Assembly (NCBI GenBank): GCA_011033025.1
Contig: WFMF01000256.1
Location: forward strand, 62,001 to 126,000
Direction: 5' to 3'
Source of the DNA: Beroe forskalii
Taxonomy: Eukaryota; Ctenophora; Nuda; Beroida; Beroidae
Length of the DNA: 64,000 nucleotides
This document shows positions 11,864 to 23,124 of the stretch, in pieces. A program made the translations under genes and the position numbers. Positions within the stretch are counted from its first letter, which is position 1. Each line of letters begins with the position of its first letter. The notes under the pieces were generated by a model, which was not told the origin of the DNA, did not search any database, and saw nothing but the letters and a program-made list of their open reading frames with translations.

Positions 11864-14103
11864 CTGAAAATACCATCATTTAAAAATACAACTTTGCATT
11901 CAAATTAGTTTCAACAAGCACGATAATACGATATTTTCAGGAGTCAACATGTTGGCACTTTACAGTACTCTCGATATGCTTGCAAATATCTACTGCACTT
12001 ACAACTTTACAAATTGAATCATCTCACATCAAAGTATCTTTTAAACTACTAAACTATCTAATACCTTCTAAAAAAGCAAAAAAGCATGATAAATAAGAAA
12101 TAATTCTAAATATTACATATAGGATTCTCTTTGCAAGATGAAAAATACCTAATTTAGTAATGACACAATATTTAAAAATTTTGTTCATCTAAAAGTATAT
12201 AATATAAATGTACTACAGATTTCATATCATATTAAGTTTATTAGCTATGAATTTTAATGTCCGTGAAACTAAAGTCCATGACAATTATGTCCAATAAGGT
12301 ATTCTGTCCTAAGGTATTGTACATGACATAAGTTGAAAGTCTAATTCAATTAGAATTTCTGAAAACTTACTGTCGAGCAAAGCAACTTGTTCATCAACTT
12401 TAGTCTGTTTTCGATAACTGAAAAATTTGGCATTTGGTACAATGTTACCTATGTATGAAAGTCATTCCATGCTTTGCCCCATTCTAGAACCTGTAATAAT
12501 GTTAGTACAACCTGATTTTTGAAGGACGTCATGTTAGTATTGTTTCAGTGTCGTCACACAATCATAATTATGACTATACTATCGCAACATTCATACATGT
12601 TTCTACCTCCTCTAAAATGGGACGTAATGCAATAACCAGCCACCACCGAGCGCTATTCAAGTTCTTAAGTATTTTTAGCACATTTCTTCAAGGAGTAACC
12701 TTGTATATCAATGGAATTGGGGATAATATGCAAGCATTTTGATTGAATTATGAAATAGCTCAGAGCATAGCGTGGAGAGGAACAGGACACCCCTCTCTCT
12801 ACATAGTGCCAATTCGATTATCTACCTCCCCACTTCACTGTTGGACTAACATGAAAATGACTAACACGCTTGCAACGCAACACAATAATACAGTGGGTTG
12901 TTTAGATCTGGGCAACCTGACATACAAATATGAACGGGGTTGCCTGTTTCTGTAACTTGAGCTCCTGGCAGAGGAGGAGCAATGCTGCAATAGCATTTGT
13001 AAACAGTGATGAACAGTGTCCTCTAGCGACTGGTAAATGTATACAATCGGAACTGTTGATTATTTTCACAATTTTATTTCTGTGGATGTTTGTTGTCAAC
13101 CGTCAAGCAGGTCACATGTTAGTAATTTTGTCCTTTTATTATCCTAGATGTTAGTACAATATGTTGCATAAGTTGCCTGGGTTTTTGAATGGGGATGCTT
13201 AGACATTTTTAAATACTACTGCCTGAGAAATATTCAGCCATTCAACTATTCAACTGATCATTTCAAATTCAATTCATATAAGGTCCATCAAGATATCAGT
13301 TCTGAAATTCATCTATGAGTTCTATAATTATTAATTACATCTCCAGTTATAAATAACTCCAGTAATAAAAAGCTATTATAAAAAATATTGTGAATCTAAT
13401 TATTCTTCAAAGTCAGACATTGTGCTACAATTCATTCAATTCTTTCAAATGCCAGATCAAAATAGTGTGTTTTAGTTGCTTTTTAGATTTTCCTATATCA
13501 GATAATCAGATAAGCTCCTGGCATTGTAGAGAAGAATGTTCCATATTCTAGGTGCTGCATGTTTGAGGAAACCTTCTGTGTTGGGGACTTTTAGAATGAA
13601 GAAGCCATCATAAAATATATAATATCACACTTAGATAGAATATCATTGCAAGGTAACAGTCCCTTGACCAACTCTCAGCAGCAGTCCATGGTAATAAACA
13701 GAGGACCATGGTGCCAGCCAAGGGCTGAAATGCGAATGCATATGAGAGCAGACCCCTTGTTTGACAGAGGCGTCGATAGAGGGACGTGGATTTTCTCTGT
13801 GCACCTCAACTTTCTATATTAATTCCGTGAAAAGCACACAATTTTGCATGTCTTTATCAAGGCCTTTTTAAAACATTTGGGTAATCTGTACATATATGGG
13901 TAATTGGGACATGTGCTATAGAGCACCTTTCTGGCCAAGCTTTGAAGGCCCATGAAGGAAAACATTTCCTTAATGGATTTCAAAAAGACAAAATAGAATT
14001 TTCCAAAATTCAATCCAAAAGTGATTTTGGTTGTACTACCAAGCAAAGCAGCAGTTAAATTGCAGGACCATATTTTGGTAGTTATTACCAGTGCAAGCTA
14101 TGT
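11864..14103 (-). other. Putative Ras-like intron, no exon recognised
   Basis: AT-rich. The exon for the Ras effector region after the first splice site (YRKQ...-like) should lie here if the gene is whole, but was not found on reading. Confidence 0.35.
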
Positions 14104-14111
14104 AATAACTG

Positions 14112-14937
14112 GGTCGTATGAAAGTATACCAATGACCCCCTACTGACCCCCTGCTGACCCCCTACTGACCCCTGCTGACCCCCTACTGAACCCCTGCTGA
14201 ACCCCTGCTGACCCCCTGGTGAACCCCTGCTGACCCCTGGTGAACCCCCCTGCTGACCCCTAGTGACCCCTACTGACCCCTGCTGACCCCTCTGAACCCC
14301 TGCTGACCCCCGACAGACCCCCTGGTGAACCCCTACTGACCCCCTGGTGAACCCCTACTGACCACTTTCTGATCATTGTTTCAATTCTTATCATGAGTGA
14401 TTTTGAACATCTAAAATCACTTTAAATTTCACTTTGCCTTATCACAAAGTAATAAGGCAAATGACTTGTCGACTGATGCACCCTCAACACACCTAAATAC
14501 CATAAACGCACCCTATATGTTAAGTATGCTATGTTATTATTTTAGCTATATTAGTTGTGTTAGTTATGTTTGCCATAACTAACATAAATAACATGCCAAG
14601 CATCATGATAAGGCAAAGTGAACTTTAAAGTGCTTTTAGATGTTCAAAATCACTTATGATTAGAATTGAAACAATGATCAGAAAGTGGTCAGTAGGGGTT
14701 CAAATTAGGGGTCAGTAGGGGTTCAAGGTCAGTAGGGGGTCAGCAGGGGTTCAGTAGAGGGTCAGTAGAGGTCAGCAGGGGGTCAGTAGGGGTTCACCAG
14801 GGGGTCAGCAGGGGTTCACCAGGGGGTCAGTAGGGGGTCAGCAGGGGTTCAGTAGGGGGTCAGCAGGGGGTTAGTAGGGGGTCAGCAGGGGGTCAGTAGG
14901 GGGTCATTGGTATACTTTCATATGACCAATAACTGAT
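14112..14937. mobile_element. Fold-back TIR element with 8-bp target duplication, copy B
   Basis: Same family as 4651-6345: ends GGTCGTATGAAAGTATACC and inverse of GGTCATATGAAAGTATACC, with GACCCCCTGCT-type subterminal minisatellites on both sides. It is flanked by a perfect duplication AATAACTG (14104-14111 and 14938-14945). The interior is a shorter palindrome (ATTTTGAACATCTAAAATCA near 14390, inverted near 14640) without the 9-bp satellite. No transposase. It inserted 85 bp beyond the donor site of the Ras-like P-loop exon, inside its intron. Confidence 0.9.
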
Positions 14938-15029
14938 ATTTACTAGAATAGTTCCGCAGAGAAGAATATTATCCTTCAAATTCTTCATCAGTTGAAATTT
15001 GCAAATAAACAGAGCAACAAACCACAAAC

Positions 15030-15154
15030 CTGTCTTCAATTGTTGGGTCATAGTCTTCAACAAAATGGCGCTGTATGAACTGAATTGTTAGAGCACTCTT
15101 GCCAACTCCCCCACCTCCAAGGAGCACCAGCTTGTGGGACTCTATTTCTGTCAT
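15030..15154 (-). CDS. Ras-family small GTPase, first coding exon
   Basis: Starting at an ATG at 15154, 41 codons read [20 protein letters not shown] and continue ALTIQFIQ, then [11 protein letters not shown]. This is the N-terminal beta-1 strand, P-loop (G1, GxxxxGKS), helix 1 and the start of the effector loop of Ras/R-Ras/Rap GTPases. The exon ends GACAG followed by GTTTGT, splitting the expected Ser codon after D. An in-frame ATG 12 bases upstream is a possible alternative start, but MTE at the N-terminus is the Ras pattern. Ras proteins bind GTP at membranes and signal to Raf. G1 is intact here, but the downstream exons are disrupted or missing. Confidence 0.85.
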
Positions 15155-15403
15155 GAATTTGCTCAATAACTACATTCTATACTACTGTTTTAGTTATTTT
15201 AGGGATTGTTCACATATCACGTAATCACCAAAGGGGAGGGGGGTGATTCCGAATGATTACGTAACATGTTATTGTAACAAATACAACTACTGTAAACTTG
15301 ATTACGAGGGGGAGGGGGTTAAAATCGGCCAAAAATTGATTATGTGAACGATCCCTTATTGCATCAAGTGACAGGCAAATAAATACTGTATATAAAGAAA
15401 GAG

Positions 15404-16519
15404 CTTTTTAATGAATGCGAACGCCTCCTAGATGTAAGACAGCATGGTTTTATAAATGAGAAATCGTGTACCACTCAAATGGTCCCATTTATTCACAACA
15501 TTTCGATATCCCTTAACAATAAATCTAAAACTGATATTATTTACTTTGACTTTGCCAAAGCCTTTGACAGTGTCTCACATGACTTGATATTGCGTAAACT
15601 AAAGGATAAATTTAATATAAATGGACCCATGCTCAGATTTATTCGTGCATATTTGAAGGACAGGAAACAGCAGGTAGTAATTGGTGGATCACTGTCGACT
15701 CAGTTACCAGTCAACTCAGGAGTACCCCAAGGTTCTATTCTACGTCCCTTGCTATTTGTTTTATTTATTAATGACATGTTCGACTGTATAAGTCCTGAAA
15801 CTAGCATCGCCCTTTATGCCGATGATACAAAAATCTGGAGAGAAATTGAGATATCGGCTGATCATTTTGCTCTACAAGCTGACATAGATAATCTTCATAA
15901 CTGGTCTGTACTAAACAAGATGAAATTTCATCCTTCGAAATGTAAAGCTTTAGCTGTAACAAACCAAAGAAACATACTCCATAATCTACCATGTACAATC
16001 TTCCAGTACAAGCTTCACAATACTTACATAGATTATGTTGCATCTCAAGTAGATCTGGGAGTCACAGTAAACTCTAGACTTTTATGGTCAGAACAATGCA
16101 ACAGTCTCTTATCTAAGGCAAGCTCCCGTCTAGGACTTGTAACACGTATTTGTCATTTCACCTGTGATAAAAGACAGAAAAGAACCTTTTACCTTACACT
16201 AGTTAGGTCTTTATTTGAGCATTGCTCTATCATTTGGCATCCAGTCAGCTCCAACCAGCTCAGTGGTTTTGAGGCCATCCAAAAGCGGGCCATTAAGTGG
16301 ATTGAAGGCCGTCCCCATGACCATATCTGTGATACTGAATACTATAATAAACTGAAAACCCTGAATATCCCTCCAATAAAACACAAATTTATCATAAATG
16401 ACCTAATCATGATGTTCAAAATCATACACTCTCTTATCACCATCACCTTACCAGAAGGCTTTCATATCATTAAACATACTGAAGTAAGGAGCACTGCAGA
16501 AGTACACATGATATTGTGA
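15404..16519 (+). CDS. LINE reverse transcriptase, truncated
   Basis: The frame is open from about 15404 and contains CLLD/QHGF-type residues, then IYFDFAKAFDSVSHD (palm motif A), SGVPQGSILRPLLF (motif B, with R where G is usual before PLLF) and ALYADDTKIW (motif C, YADD, near 15815-15826). The thumb region with SLFEHCSIIWHP follows. This is the polymerase of a non-LTR retrotransposon of the CR1/Jockey type, copying element RNA into DNA at the nick site. The endonuclease domain and ORF1 are absent because of 5' truncation. The frame stops at 16519 and continues in another frame, so the copy is dead. Confidence 0.92.
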   Translation, partial: LFNECERLLDVRQHGFINEKSCTTQMVPFIHNISISLNNKSKTDIIYFDFAKAFDSVSHDLILRKLKDKFNINGPMLRFIRAYLKDRKQQVVIGGSLSTQLPVNSGVPQGSILRPLLFVLFINDMFDCISPETSIALYADDTKIWREIEISADHFALQADIDNLHNWSVLNKMKFHPSKCKALAVTNQRNILHNLPCTIFQYKLHNTYIDYVASQVDLGVTVNSRLLWSEQCNSLLSKASSRLGLVTRICHFTCDKRQKRTFYLTLVRSLFEHCSIIWHPVSSNQLSGFEAIQKRAIKWIEGRPHDHICDTEYYNKLKTLNIPPIKHKFIINDLIMMFKIIHSLITITLPEGFHIIKHTEVRSTAEVHMIL

Positions 16520-16713
16520 GCAAAGAGGATTGTTCAAGGTTAAAATGTACCATAAGGCCCAATTGTGATAATTTTAGGAATTCATTTTTCTATAGAACAA
16601 TGGTCATATGGAACAAAATCCCTTATAGTATTAGGCAAGTTAAAAGCATCTCCACCTTTAAATCACAACTCAAAACTTTCCTTTGGAAAGCAGATCTAGA
16701 CTGGCCCGATTAA
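16516..16713 (+). pseudogene. LINE reverse transcriptase, C-terminal end after frameshift
   Basis: The frame beginning at 16516 reads RNSFFYRTMVIWNKIP and STFKSQLKTFLWK, the usual C-terminal block of CR1/Jockey polymerases (SFF-R-...W-N-LP...FK..L). It continues the preceding frame after a shift at about 16500. Confidence 0.85.
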
Positions 16714-17190
16714 TTCAATTTACTCAGTCCGTGAACTAGATGGTCATTAAGTTATAAGGCAAGAGCAAAATACCCTTATACAAGAAATTATTAACAAATT
16801 TGTATTTTTCGAAATGATGGTCTTGATGCAGAAAAGTAATTTCTATGTGGCCTAGGACTTTAAGTGTGACAATTTAAATACCAATCTACGATTACAATTG
16901 ACAACCATATTATTTGTGAGTTTGTGATTTAATTTTATCAGATGACGTATTTATTTATTATTATTGTTATCATTTATTTTATACCCTATTTATTGATTGA
17001 TGTTTTTGACGGGCCTCCCTGTAATAATGGTTAACGCTGTGTTGGGAGTTAAGCCCAGATTTTGCACTTGATTTATATTTTCTGTGCTATTTTGGTTAAG
17101 TAGGAATGACAGAATATTTTAACCTGAATGACATTGTAAAATATATTTCATGTAAAATTTGAATTTTGAAATAAAAAAAAATAAAAAAAA

Positions 17191-17729
17191 TCATGTATAA
17201 TTCATCATTATACTCTGAGACATATGCAGTGTTCCTATAAGAACAGGGATAAAACATCCTTGATGTGATATTCCAAGTGGTTTAGAGGTTCTGATACTCC
17301 TGGGGTGATTCTTACTAGGAAATTCTATTATTTGGATGCCCATATTATATGAACCCCACATATGCCAGCTGTGGTGGTTCATATGAAGCTATCTCTGTCT
17401 GTCCAATGCCAACAGGACAGAATAAAATAAAATAAATTATTTTGATGAATACATCAACACTGTTCACACTGTTCAACCTTCCACTTTTTACTGGATCTCG
17501 CAGCCTCTAATAACTAACATAATTGAAATTTAAAGAACAGCAAATGATCAAAAAGATTAAAAAGGATTGTTGAACAGAACAACGACTTAAACAAATCCAA
17601 TTTTGAATTTGTAATGTAATGTAATGTAAAGATTTTGCCATAAAGCAACTCAATTGGTCAGAAAATTCTTTCATCACACTTTATCATTTTAGCATGTACC
17701 CTAAACAAGGTACTCAAAATATTTAACTA
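17191..17729. other. No gene recognised
   Basis: AT-rich spacer between the LINE tail and a TIR element. Only short tracts such as (TGTAA)n near 17610 stand out. Confidence 0.4.
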
Positions 17730-17731
17730 TA

Positions 17732-18577
17732 GGGGAGCGATGGGGCAAATGGGACCCTAAAATTCTTAAGTCTGTAGAGTTTTCATTTTAGCCGATTTCC
17801 ATGAAATTTTTTGCATAGATACTCGCTATTGCCTGAAGATTAGTGTAATAACATCAAACTTCACCATTCCCCGCCCATTTTGTGGGTGTGGCCTCATCCC
17901 GTTTGGCCAACCCTCATTTGATTTTTCTGTGAAAGTTTGTCAAATGGGACCCACATAAATAGCCCAAATGGGATATCCCATTTGACCAACTTCCAGTGTC
18001 CCATTTAACATCTTGTATTTAAAACAAAATTTTTGGATGCCTGGAAAGTGCAAATGAAATAGGAACACATTTTTATGATAAAATGATAAAATTCAAACCA
18101 TGTCCCAATTAAATAGAAAATTAGAAAAACCATAGTTGGTCAAATGGGATATAGCAAAATGGCCAAATGGGATATCCCATATTGCAAATTCATGAGTATC
18201 CCATTTTACAAATTATATGGCAGTTCAATTTATGGCTAATTGACATATTAGACTATCATTAACCAACCAAAAACCCATCAATCACTGGAGAATACATGAT
18301 GACGAACCAAATACAATCAAACATAAAGGGAATATTCCAATACAAATCATGTCATGATAGGAGTAAAACAAGCAACATCGTTACTCATTATCTGGTGTAA
18401 GGAAGTATGTGTGTGAAGAAGAGCCTGATTGAATTACCTCAGTGACTTCATGGTTTAAGTGAACTATCTCGGTGACCCATTGAGCAGCAACAAAAATTTT
18501 AGTCCCAACCCATGTATATTCCCAGGAATTGCAAGGGTCCCATTTGGTATACTATCCCATTTGCCCCATCGCTCCCC
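17732..18577. mobile_element. TA-flanked TIR element with repeated end motif
   Basis: The ends are GGGGAGCGATGGGGCAAAT and its inverse, with TA on both outer sides as for Tc1/mariner-type insertions. The word CAAATGGGA and its inverse TCCCATTTG occur many times inside (near 17940, 17970, 18140, 18165, 18185), several fused as CAAATGGGATATCCCATTTG. The TIR motif is therefore scattered through the body, possibly as multiple transposase binding sites. No transposase frame is seen. Confidence 0.75.
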
Positions 18578-18693
18578 TAAGTATTTTCATCAAAGTTGTT
18601 AAAAACCCATATATATATACAAAGATCCATATGCATAACAGACTGCTATTCATAACTTAACAGTAGGTTGATGGCATACTGTCATTAACTCTG

Positions 18694-19604
18694 TCACACA
18701 GTCTTCTCAACACTGTTTACGATTCCACTTTTGATGAAATGTCGCTTGTTAGGCTCATCAGCCTTCTTTCTCTTCAACTCTGCAACAAGAGTCCTGTGTG
18801 CAAGCCTCTGATCGTAGGACCTGTCAGGAGACAGGAAAACACTCTTATACTTGTCCTTCTCACTGAGTAGGGGAGATTTAGCAATGACCTCTGAAACAAT
18901 CAAGGAACTGGTCAAGGCAACCTTGACAGGGCGTGGTCTACTGTCCTTAGCCTTGCCCACTCTAAACACCTCCATCTTTGGTTTTTCTCCAATTACTTCC
19001 ATGATGCTACATATCTTCTCATTGAGGTCCTCCTTGTCCTCCTCTACAAGACCATATACCATGATGTTTCGGCTTCTGTCCTCCTCCTCTACAACTTTCT
19101 TAACAACAGATACAATGCTGGCTGGTGTCACTGATGTCTGCTCCTGCAGTCCTGACTTCACAACTGAGCTGTAGCTCTTGAACTCCTCTTTGACTGTTTC
19201 CTGGACAGATGACTTCACACATGATGTGACTGAACACAACTGTTTATCTTTAAACTCCAGCAACTGCTTCTGAAGCTGTACCACGTTCTCCTGAGACTCA
19301 ATCAGCTTCCTTTGCAGCACAACCATCTCATCAGAGATTTGGCTGATTGGCTGAAGGGAGAAGTCTTCAGTGACTCATCATGCTTTACCTGCATATTATG
19401 ATTCTCTTCCTCCAACCCTCGAACAGTACGGTGCATATCTGATATATGGACAAAAGCTTGACAAAGCATTGCAGCAAGTTTATCCTTTCCAATTGATTCA
19501 CAGTGGTTAACAGTCAACTCCTTGGTACTTTGACAACTCAAAATCTTTAGTTTTCTCTTTATCCACTTATCCCACATGTCCACATTATCTTCAGCATGAT
19601 CCAT
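18694..19604 (-). pseudogene. LINE ORF1-like protein, frameshifted
   Basis: Two overlapping frames on the minus strand form one product. The first starts at 19604 (MDHAEDNVDMWDKW) and runs into the second near 19326, where the reading frame shifts. The second part has a leucine/glutamine-rich coiled coil (VVLQRKLIESQENVVQLQKQ) then EEEDRSRNIMVYGLVEE, RPRPVKVAL and RSYDQRLAHRTLVAELKRKK. This matches the RRM-like ORF1 of LINE elements, an RNA-binding coat protein of the retrotransposon particle. It stops at 18694 without an RT following. Most likely a broken LINE remnant; it could also be a domesticated copy. Confidence 0.75.
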
Positions 19605-19719
19605 TGCAGCAACAACTCAAAGTTCCTCAATCAACATTGATTCTAATAAGCCCGCATAATTTAAGTTTTAAGGAAATTTATAAACAGACTCCTGGCGTTT
19701 TATCTAATGGAATGAGTCT

Positions 19720-20863
19720 CCCAGCAGTATAACTTTTGAGATGGTCCGATGGACAAATTATCAGGACAACTTCTTTGCTTGCTAAACACGTATATCCCTG
19801 TGTGGCTCGCGCGGCGCGCTTCCCCAGCACGGGACTGTGTGTCCCGTAGGGAAGCGCGCGGCGCGTACACACACCTATGCGGGCTTAGGAACTTCTTTGC
19901 TAACTTAGCAATTGTTGCACATAACTCATCAAGTTTCTTTTTGAAAAGATTTCAGCTAAACACGTATACGTACGCGTATCCCGGCCAGCTGTTTGTGCAC
20001 AAACACCTATACCGGCTTAGGAAACTAAAGGTGCATAACCATCAATATATCAAAATTTCACAAATAGCACAATTATAATTTGATTTGCTTGACCTTCCCC
20101 TAACCATGCCAGGGGTGTCGATAGACGATACGACACTCCCTGCGCGTAACCAGGGCCCTGGTTAGGGCCGGGCCATGCTTGACCTTACCACATGTTACGT
20201 GTCCCTGAAGCGCGCCTCTGAAGAGGCGCGCTTGCGCGCGCAAAATAAGGCTAGTGTCCCATATAACTCTGAGCTTTTCATTATCTATGATAATGACGTC
20301 ACTCAGAAAATTACGTTTAAGCGCACCTAGCGCTTTTAGGATTAGAGTTAGGGTCATGATTAGGATCAGGATTTGTTAGGGTTAGGGTAAGGATTAAGGT
20401 TAGGGTTTTGGTTAGGGTCATGGTTAGGTTTAGGATACAGAAAAATTGACGTTTAGATCTGTGACGTCACTCAGCCGGCGTTATATGGGACACATACCCA
20501 AAATAAGGCTCCGTAACATGGAGTAAGCTTGACCCTGTCGCGCAATGGCGATCGCCACAATTCGTTAAACAAAATTTGGTATAAATAACTGACGTCTGAC
20601 ATGACTTGCCCTAACCAGGACTCTGGTTACGCGCACGGAGTGCGCGGCGCGGCAAGCGACGCCCCTGGTTAGGGGAAGACATGACAACGACTTTTTCAGT
20701 TTTCATGCCTTCATGGTGTTTGTCATCATTTTTGTCTAGCCCTAGTCACTAGCACCCTGTCCTGCGCGCGCGGCGCGCTTTCAGGTAGGTCTCCCATATA
20801 AACGGGAGCCTTCATTATCTATGAGTATGACAATGACGTCACTAGCGCTTTAAGCAGTTAGGT
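19720..20863. repeat. Complex GC-rich dispersed repeat, copy 2
   Basis: It matches 1-900 in the same orientation. It differs by an inserted inverted module at about 19780-19893, an extra block at 20190-20510 with GTTAGGGTTAGGG-like degenerate repeats, and by lacking the MITE of copy 1. Shared tracts include GGTTAGGGGAAGACATGACA and ACTGACGTCTGACATGACTT. Confidence 0.8.
20330..20440. repeat. Degenerate telomere-like TTAGGG stretch
   Basis: Several TTAGGG, TTAGGA and GTTAGGGT units in loose tandem. TTAGGG is the ancestral animal telomere repeat, but the units here are too irregular to call a telomere. A related patch lies at 3478-3530 and another at 21255. Confidence 0.45.
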
Positions 20864-20865
20864 TA

Positions 20866-21002
20866 CCGTGGTGTTTCCACATTCAAGACGGCGCGCACTG
20901 AGTGCGCGCCACTGAGTGCGCGCCATTCCCACCTTGGAGATTTAATGGTGGGAATGGCGCGCACTCAGTGCGCGCCGGTTTTATCATGTGGAAACACCAC
21001 GG
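20866..21002. mobile_element. 137-bp MITE with TA duplication
   Basis: The ends are CCGTGGTGTTTCCACAT and its perfect inverse, each bounded by TA (20864-20865 and 21003-21004). Inside are two inverted GCGCGCACTGAGTGCGCGCC-type palindromes. Copy 1 of the host repeat reads GGTTAAAG at the matching place, consistent with an unoccupied TTAA target. Confidence 0.75.
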
Positions 21003-21005
21003 TAA

Positions 21006-22433
21006 GTGTTCTGATTAGGGTCAGGATTTGGTAGGTCTCCCATTCGACGGGCGATGTCCGTCCCTTTCTTCTGACTTGTTGTTGGCGCAAAGTGACGTCC
21101 AATTCCAAATGTGGAACGTTGCGCCGCGCGCGCGAGGGTAGGGTAACATCCTACGAGTCTCCCATATAAACCGTAAACGGGAGCCTTCATTATCTATGAC
21201 AATGACGTCACTCAGAAAAATAGAATTAAGCGCACCTAGCGTCCTAGGCTATGGTTAGGTTTAGGATACAGAAAAATTGACGTTTAGATCTGTGAGTGTG
21301 ACGTCACTCAGCCCCGTTTACATGGGAGACATACCCGATCCTGAGACCTGAAAGTGAGACCCAAACGCACTGTGCACATTTCACCACGTGTGGTCGTGTG
21401 AATTTGCAAAAACCAAAGCTCTGGTTCAGCTGAGCAAAATCAAAAAAACATCGTATTCTATTTCTTAATCCTAATGTCGACAAAGAAACAAACGAACTCT
21501 TTATTGTAAGAAATTATAGTTCAAAAGATGAACAATAAGCAAGAACTTAGAACATTATAGTTATATGATAAATGATTATCAATAAACTGAAAGGGACTGT
21601 CCATAACTCTAACTGAAAACGCATACGAATGCAATCCGGCTCCCTGGCACTGGCAGCACCCTGGCAACAGGAGAGCACTATACATACATACGAATGCGAT
21701 CATGAGTGCGGATGCCGCCGGATGATCGATTAAAACTAAAATGAAATGACTATGAGTGATCGATAGATACGCACTTTATATTAAATTTAAATTTGATCTT
21801 TAAAAGTAAAAATAAAATACCCGACGAACAACGAAACTGCAGGACTTCTCATAAAATTCTGTAGTCACATTTGGCAAGCCATAAAATAACCCGACCGCAA
21901 TGGTCAAACTCACCCTCCTCATCGAAGCGTTCTTTATTCTGTTATGGACGGCCCCTAAGTGAATATGCTCCGAATTTGGGTTCAAAAATATCATCATAAT
22001 TTAATTACAAATACCATATCTGCTGTCGGTATAACTATACTTAGGAGTATATTTTAACTTAAACTCCCTACTCTCGTTCATGTCACAAGGCACTTGCACA
22101 AAGTGACTACCAGTACCAGCTGTGACCATTCCGATTCTTACTTTAAAACCATGAAATTCTAATGAGCACATTTTGAATTAAATTAATAAACTGATAATTA
22201 CATCCAACTTCTTTCAGTCCGAAAACATTGGATTTAGAAATAGAATTAGAATAATCTTTTCGTTATTTATAGATTTTTACATTATACAGCGCTACGATTT
22301 AGCAATTAAAAACAGTTCTCGTGGGTTTATCTTTACACGTGATTATATGAGCATATGATTATTGAGTGTCGTATGAACTATCATGACGCCATCAAACTGC
22401 GTGAGTGCTCACGCCACGTACTTCCTTCAAACG
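21006..22433. other. No gene recognised
   Basis: 21010-21340 repeats modules from the GC-rich repeat family (GACGTCACTCAG, GGGAGCCTTCATTATCTATG). The rest is AT-rich without a supported exon. Confidence 0.4.
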
Positions 22434-22509
22434 ACCGTGGTTGATGCGATCGTAGACTGCACTGATTGGCTCGTGGATAGTAACTCCTGACCAGCCATCA
22501 CGGAACCTG
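22434..22509 (-). CDS. Possible downstream CNK exon
   Basis: On the minus strand CTGCTGCTTTCAG is followed by 76 nt and then GTACGT, a good acceptor and donor. Two of the frames are open: one gives FRDGWSGVTIHEPISAV, the other SVMAGQELLSTSQSVQ. Neither is recognised as a domain. It lies about 300 bp beyond the PH domain exon on the same strand, so it may encode part of the CNK C-terminal tail. Confidence 0.3.
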
Positions 22510-22669
22510 AAAGCAGCAGCACATTAAAACACTACATGCCAGCAACTACTCCAAATCAGAACATTGTAGGGAGCACACATATTCGAGTTTCAGAGTTTCT
22601 GCTGGAACTGGTCAAGTTTTGCTAATGCTATTATTCAGTAAGCATAGCAGAGTGAACAAAAACATACAA

Positions 22670-22830
22670 AATTGTGGGGGGAGGGAACGAGTAAACACCC
22701 TTAACTTATATGGGGGGCGGCGAGTTAATATGCGAGTAAACATACAAACTTGTGGGGGGAGTAAACATACAAACTTGTGGGGGGAAAGAGGGGCGAGTAA
22801 ACATACAAACTTGTGGGACGAGGGACGAGG
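22670..22830 (-). repeat. Short tandem array at the end of the PH exon
   Basis: On the minus strand the unit CCCACAAGTTTGTATGTTTA occurs three times with a fourth altered copy, spaced about 25-32 bp. The first copy overlaps the probable end of the PH exon; each full copy offers the same candidate donor CACAA/GTTTGT. Confidence 0.6.
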
Positions 22831-22997
22831 GGGGCGGGTAGCCGGCGGGTGAGGGGGGCGTGTAGGGTTCGTTCTCGTCGTAGAGGATGCTGGCGAGGAG
22901 GAGCTTGTCCATCCACCGCTGCTTATCCTCCGGGCAGTCCGCTATGAAGTAGTAGGTGCGGGTGTTCTTGTGGTACGCCTTAAAGGCGTTCTTCTTC
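22811..22997 (-). CDS. cnk: CNK homologue, PH domain C-terminal half
   Basis: After the acceptor GGTCTCCTTAG the exon reads KKNAFKAYH, then TRTYYFIAD and DKQRWMDKLLLASI. These are the last beta strands and the C-terminal helix, with its invariant Trp, of a PH domain. The entry phase (one base completing the Lys codon) fits the exon at 23707-23923. The domain is followed by a proline-rich stretch YTPPSPAGYPPPSS. The end at 22811 (CCACAA/GTTTGT) is a guess: the open frame runs on to a stop at 22706 through a short tandem repeat, so this could be the last exon. PH domains bring CNK to the plasma membrane. Confidence 0.82.
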
Positions 22998-23124
22998 CTA
23001 AGGAGACCAGAGGTCACAGACTCATACACGTGACGGAAGAAACGCTAAATGGCAAAACAATCAACAGCTATCAAAACATAAGATGATTCCGAACCGCCAT
23101 CTTCTTAGGAGTAGACGTAAGGCA

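Larger units (their letters stand above)
15395..17190 (+). mobile_element. 5'-truncated LINE (CR1/Jockey-like)
   Basis: The unit holds a reverse transcriptase reading frame cut off at its 5' end, a C-terminal remnant in another frame, about 450 bp of untranslated sequence and an A-rich tail (AAATAAAAAAAAATAAAAAA near 17170). This is the usual form of an aborted target-primed insertion. It lies upstream of the Ras-like first exon on that gene's strand. No target duplication could be defined. Confidence 0.85.

Noticed and set aside
18851-19174. Plus-strand open frame antisense to the LINE ORF1
   Set aside because: The minus-strand reading matches an ORF1 RRM region; this is its shadow.
20330-20440. 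Telomere or interstitial telomere
   Set aside because: TTAGGG units are too few and irregular.
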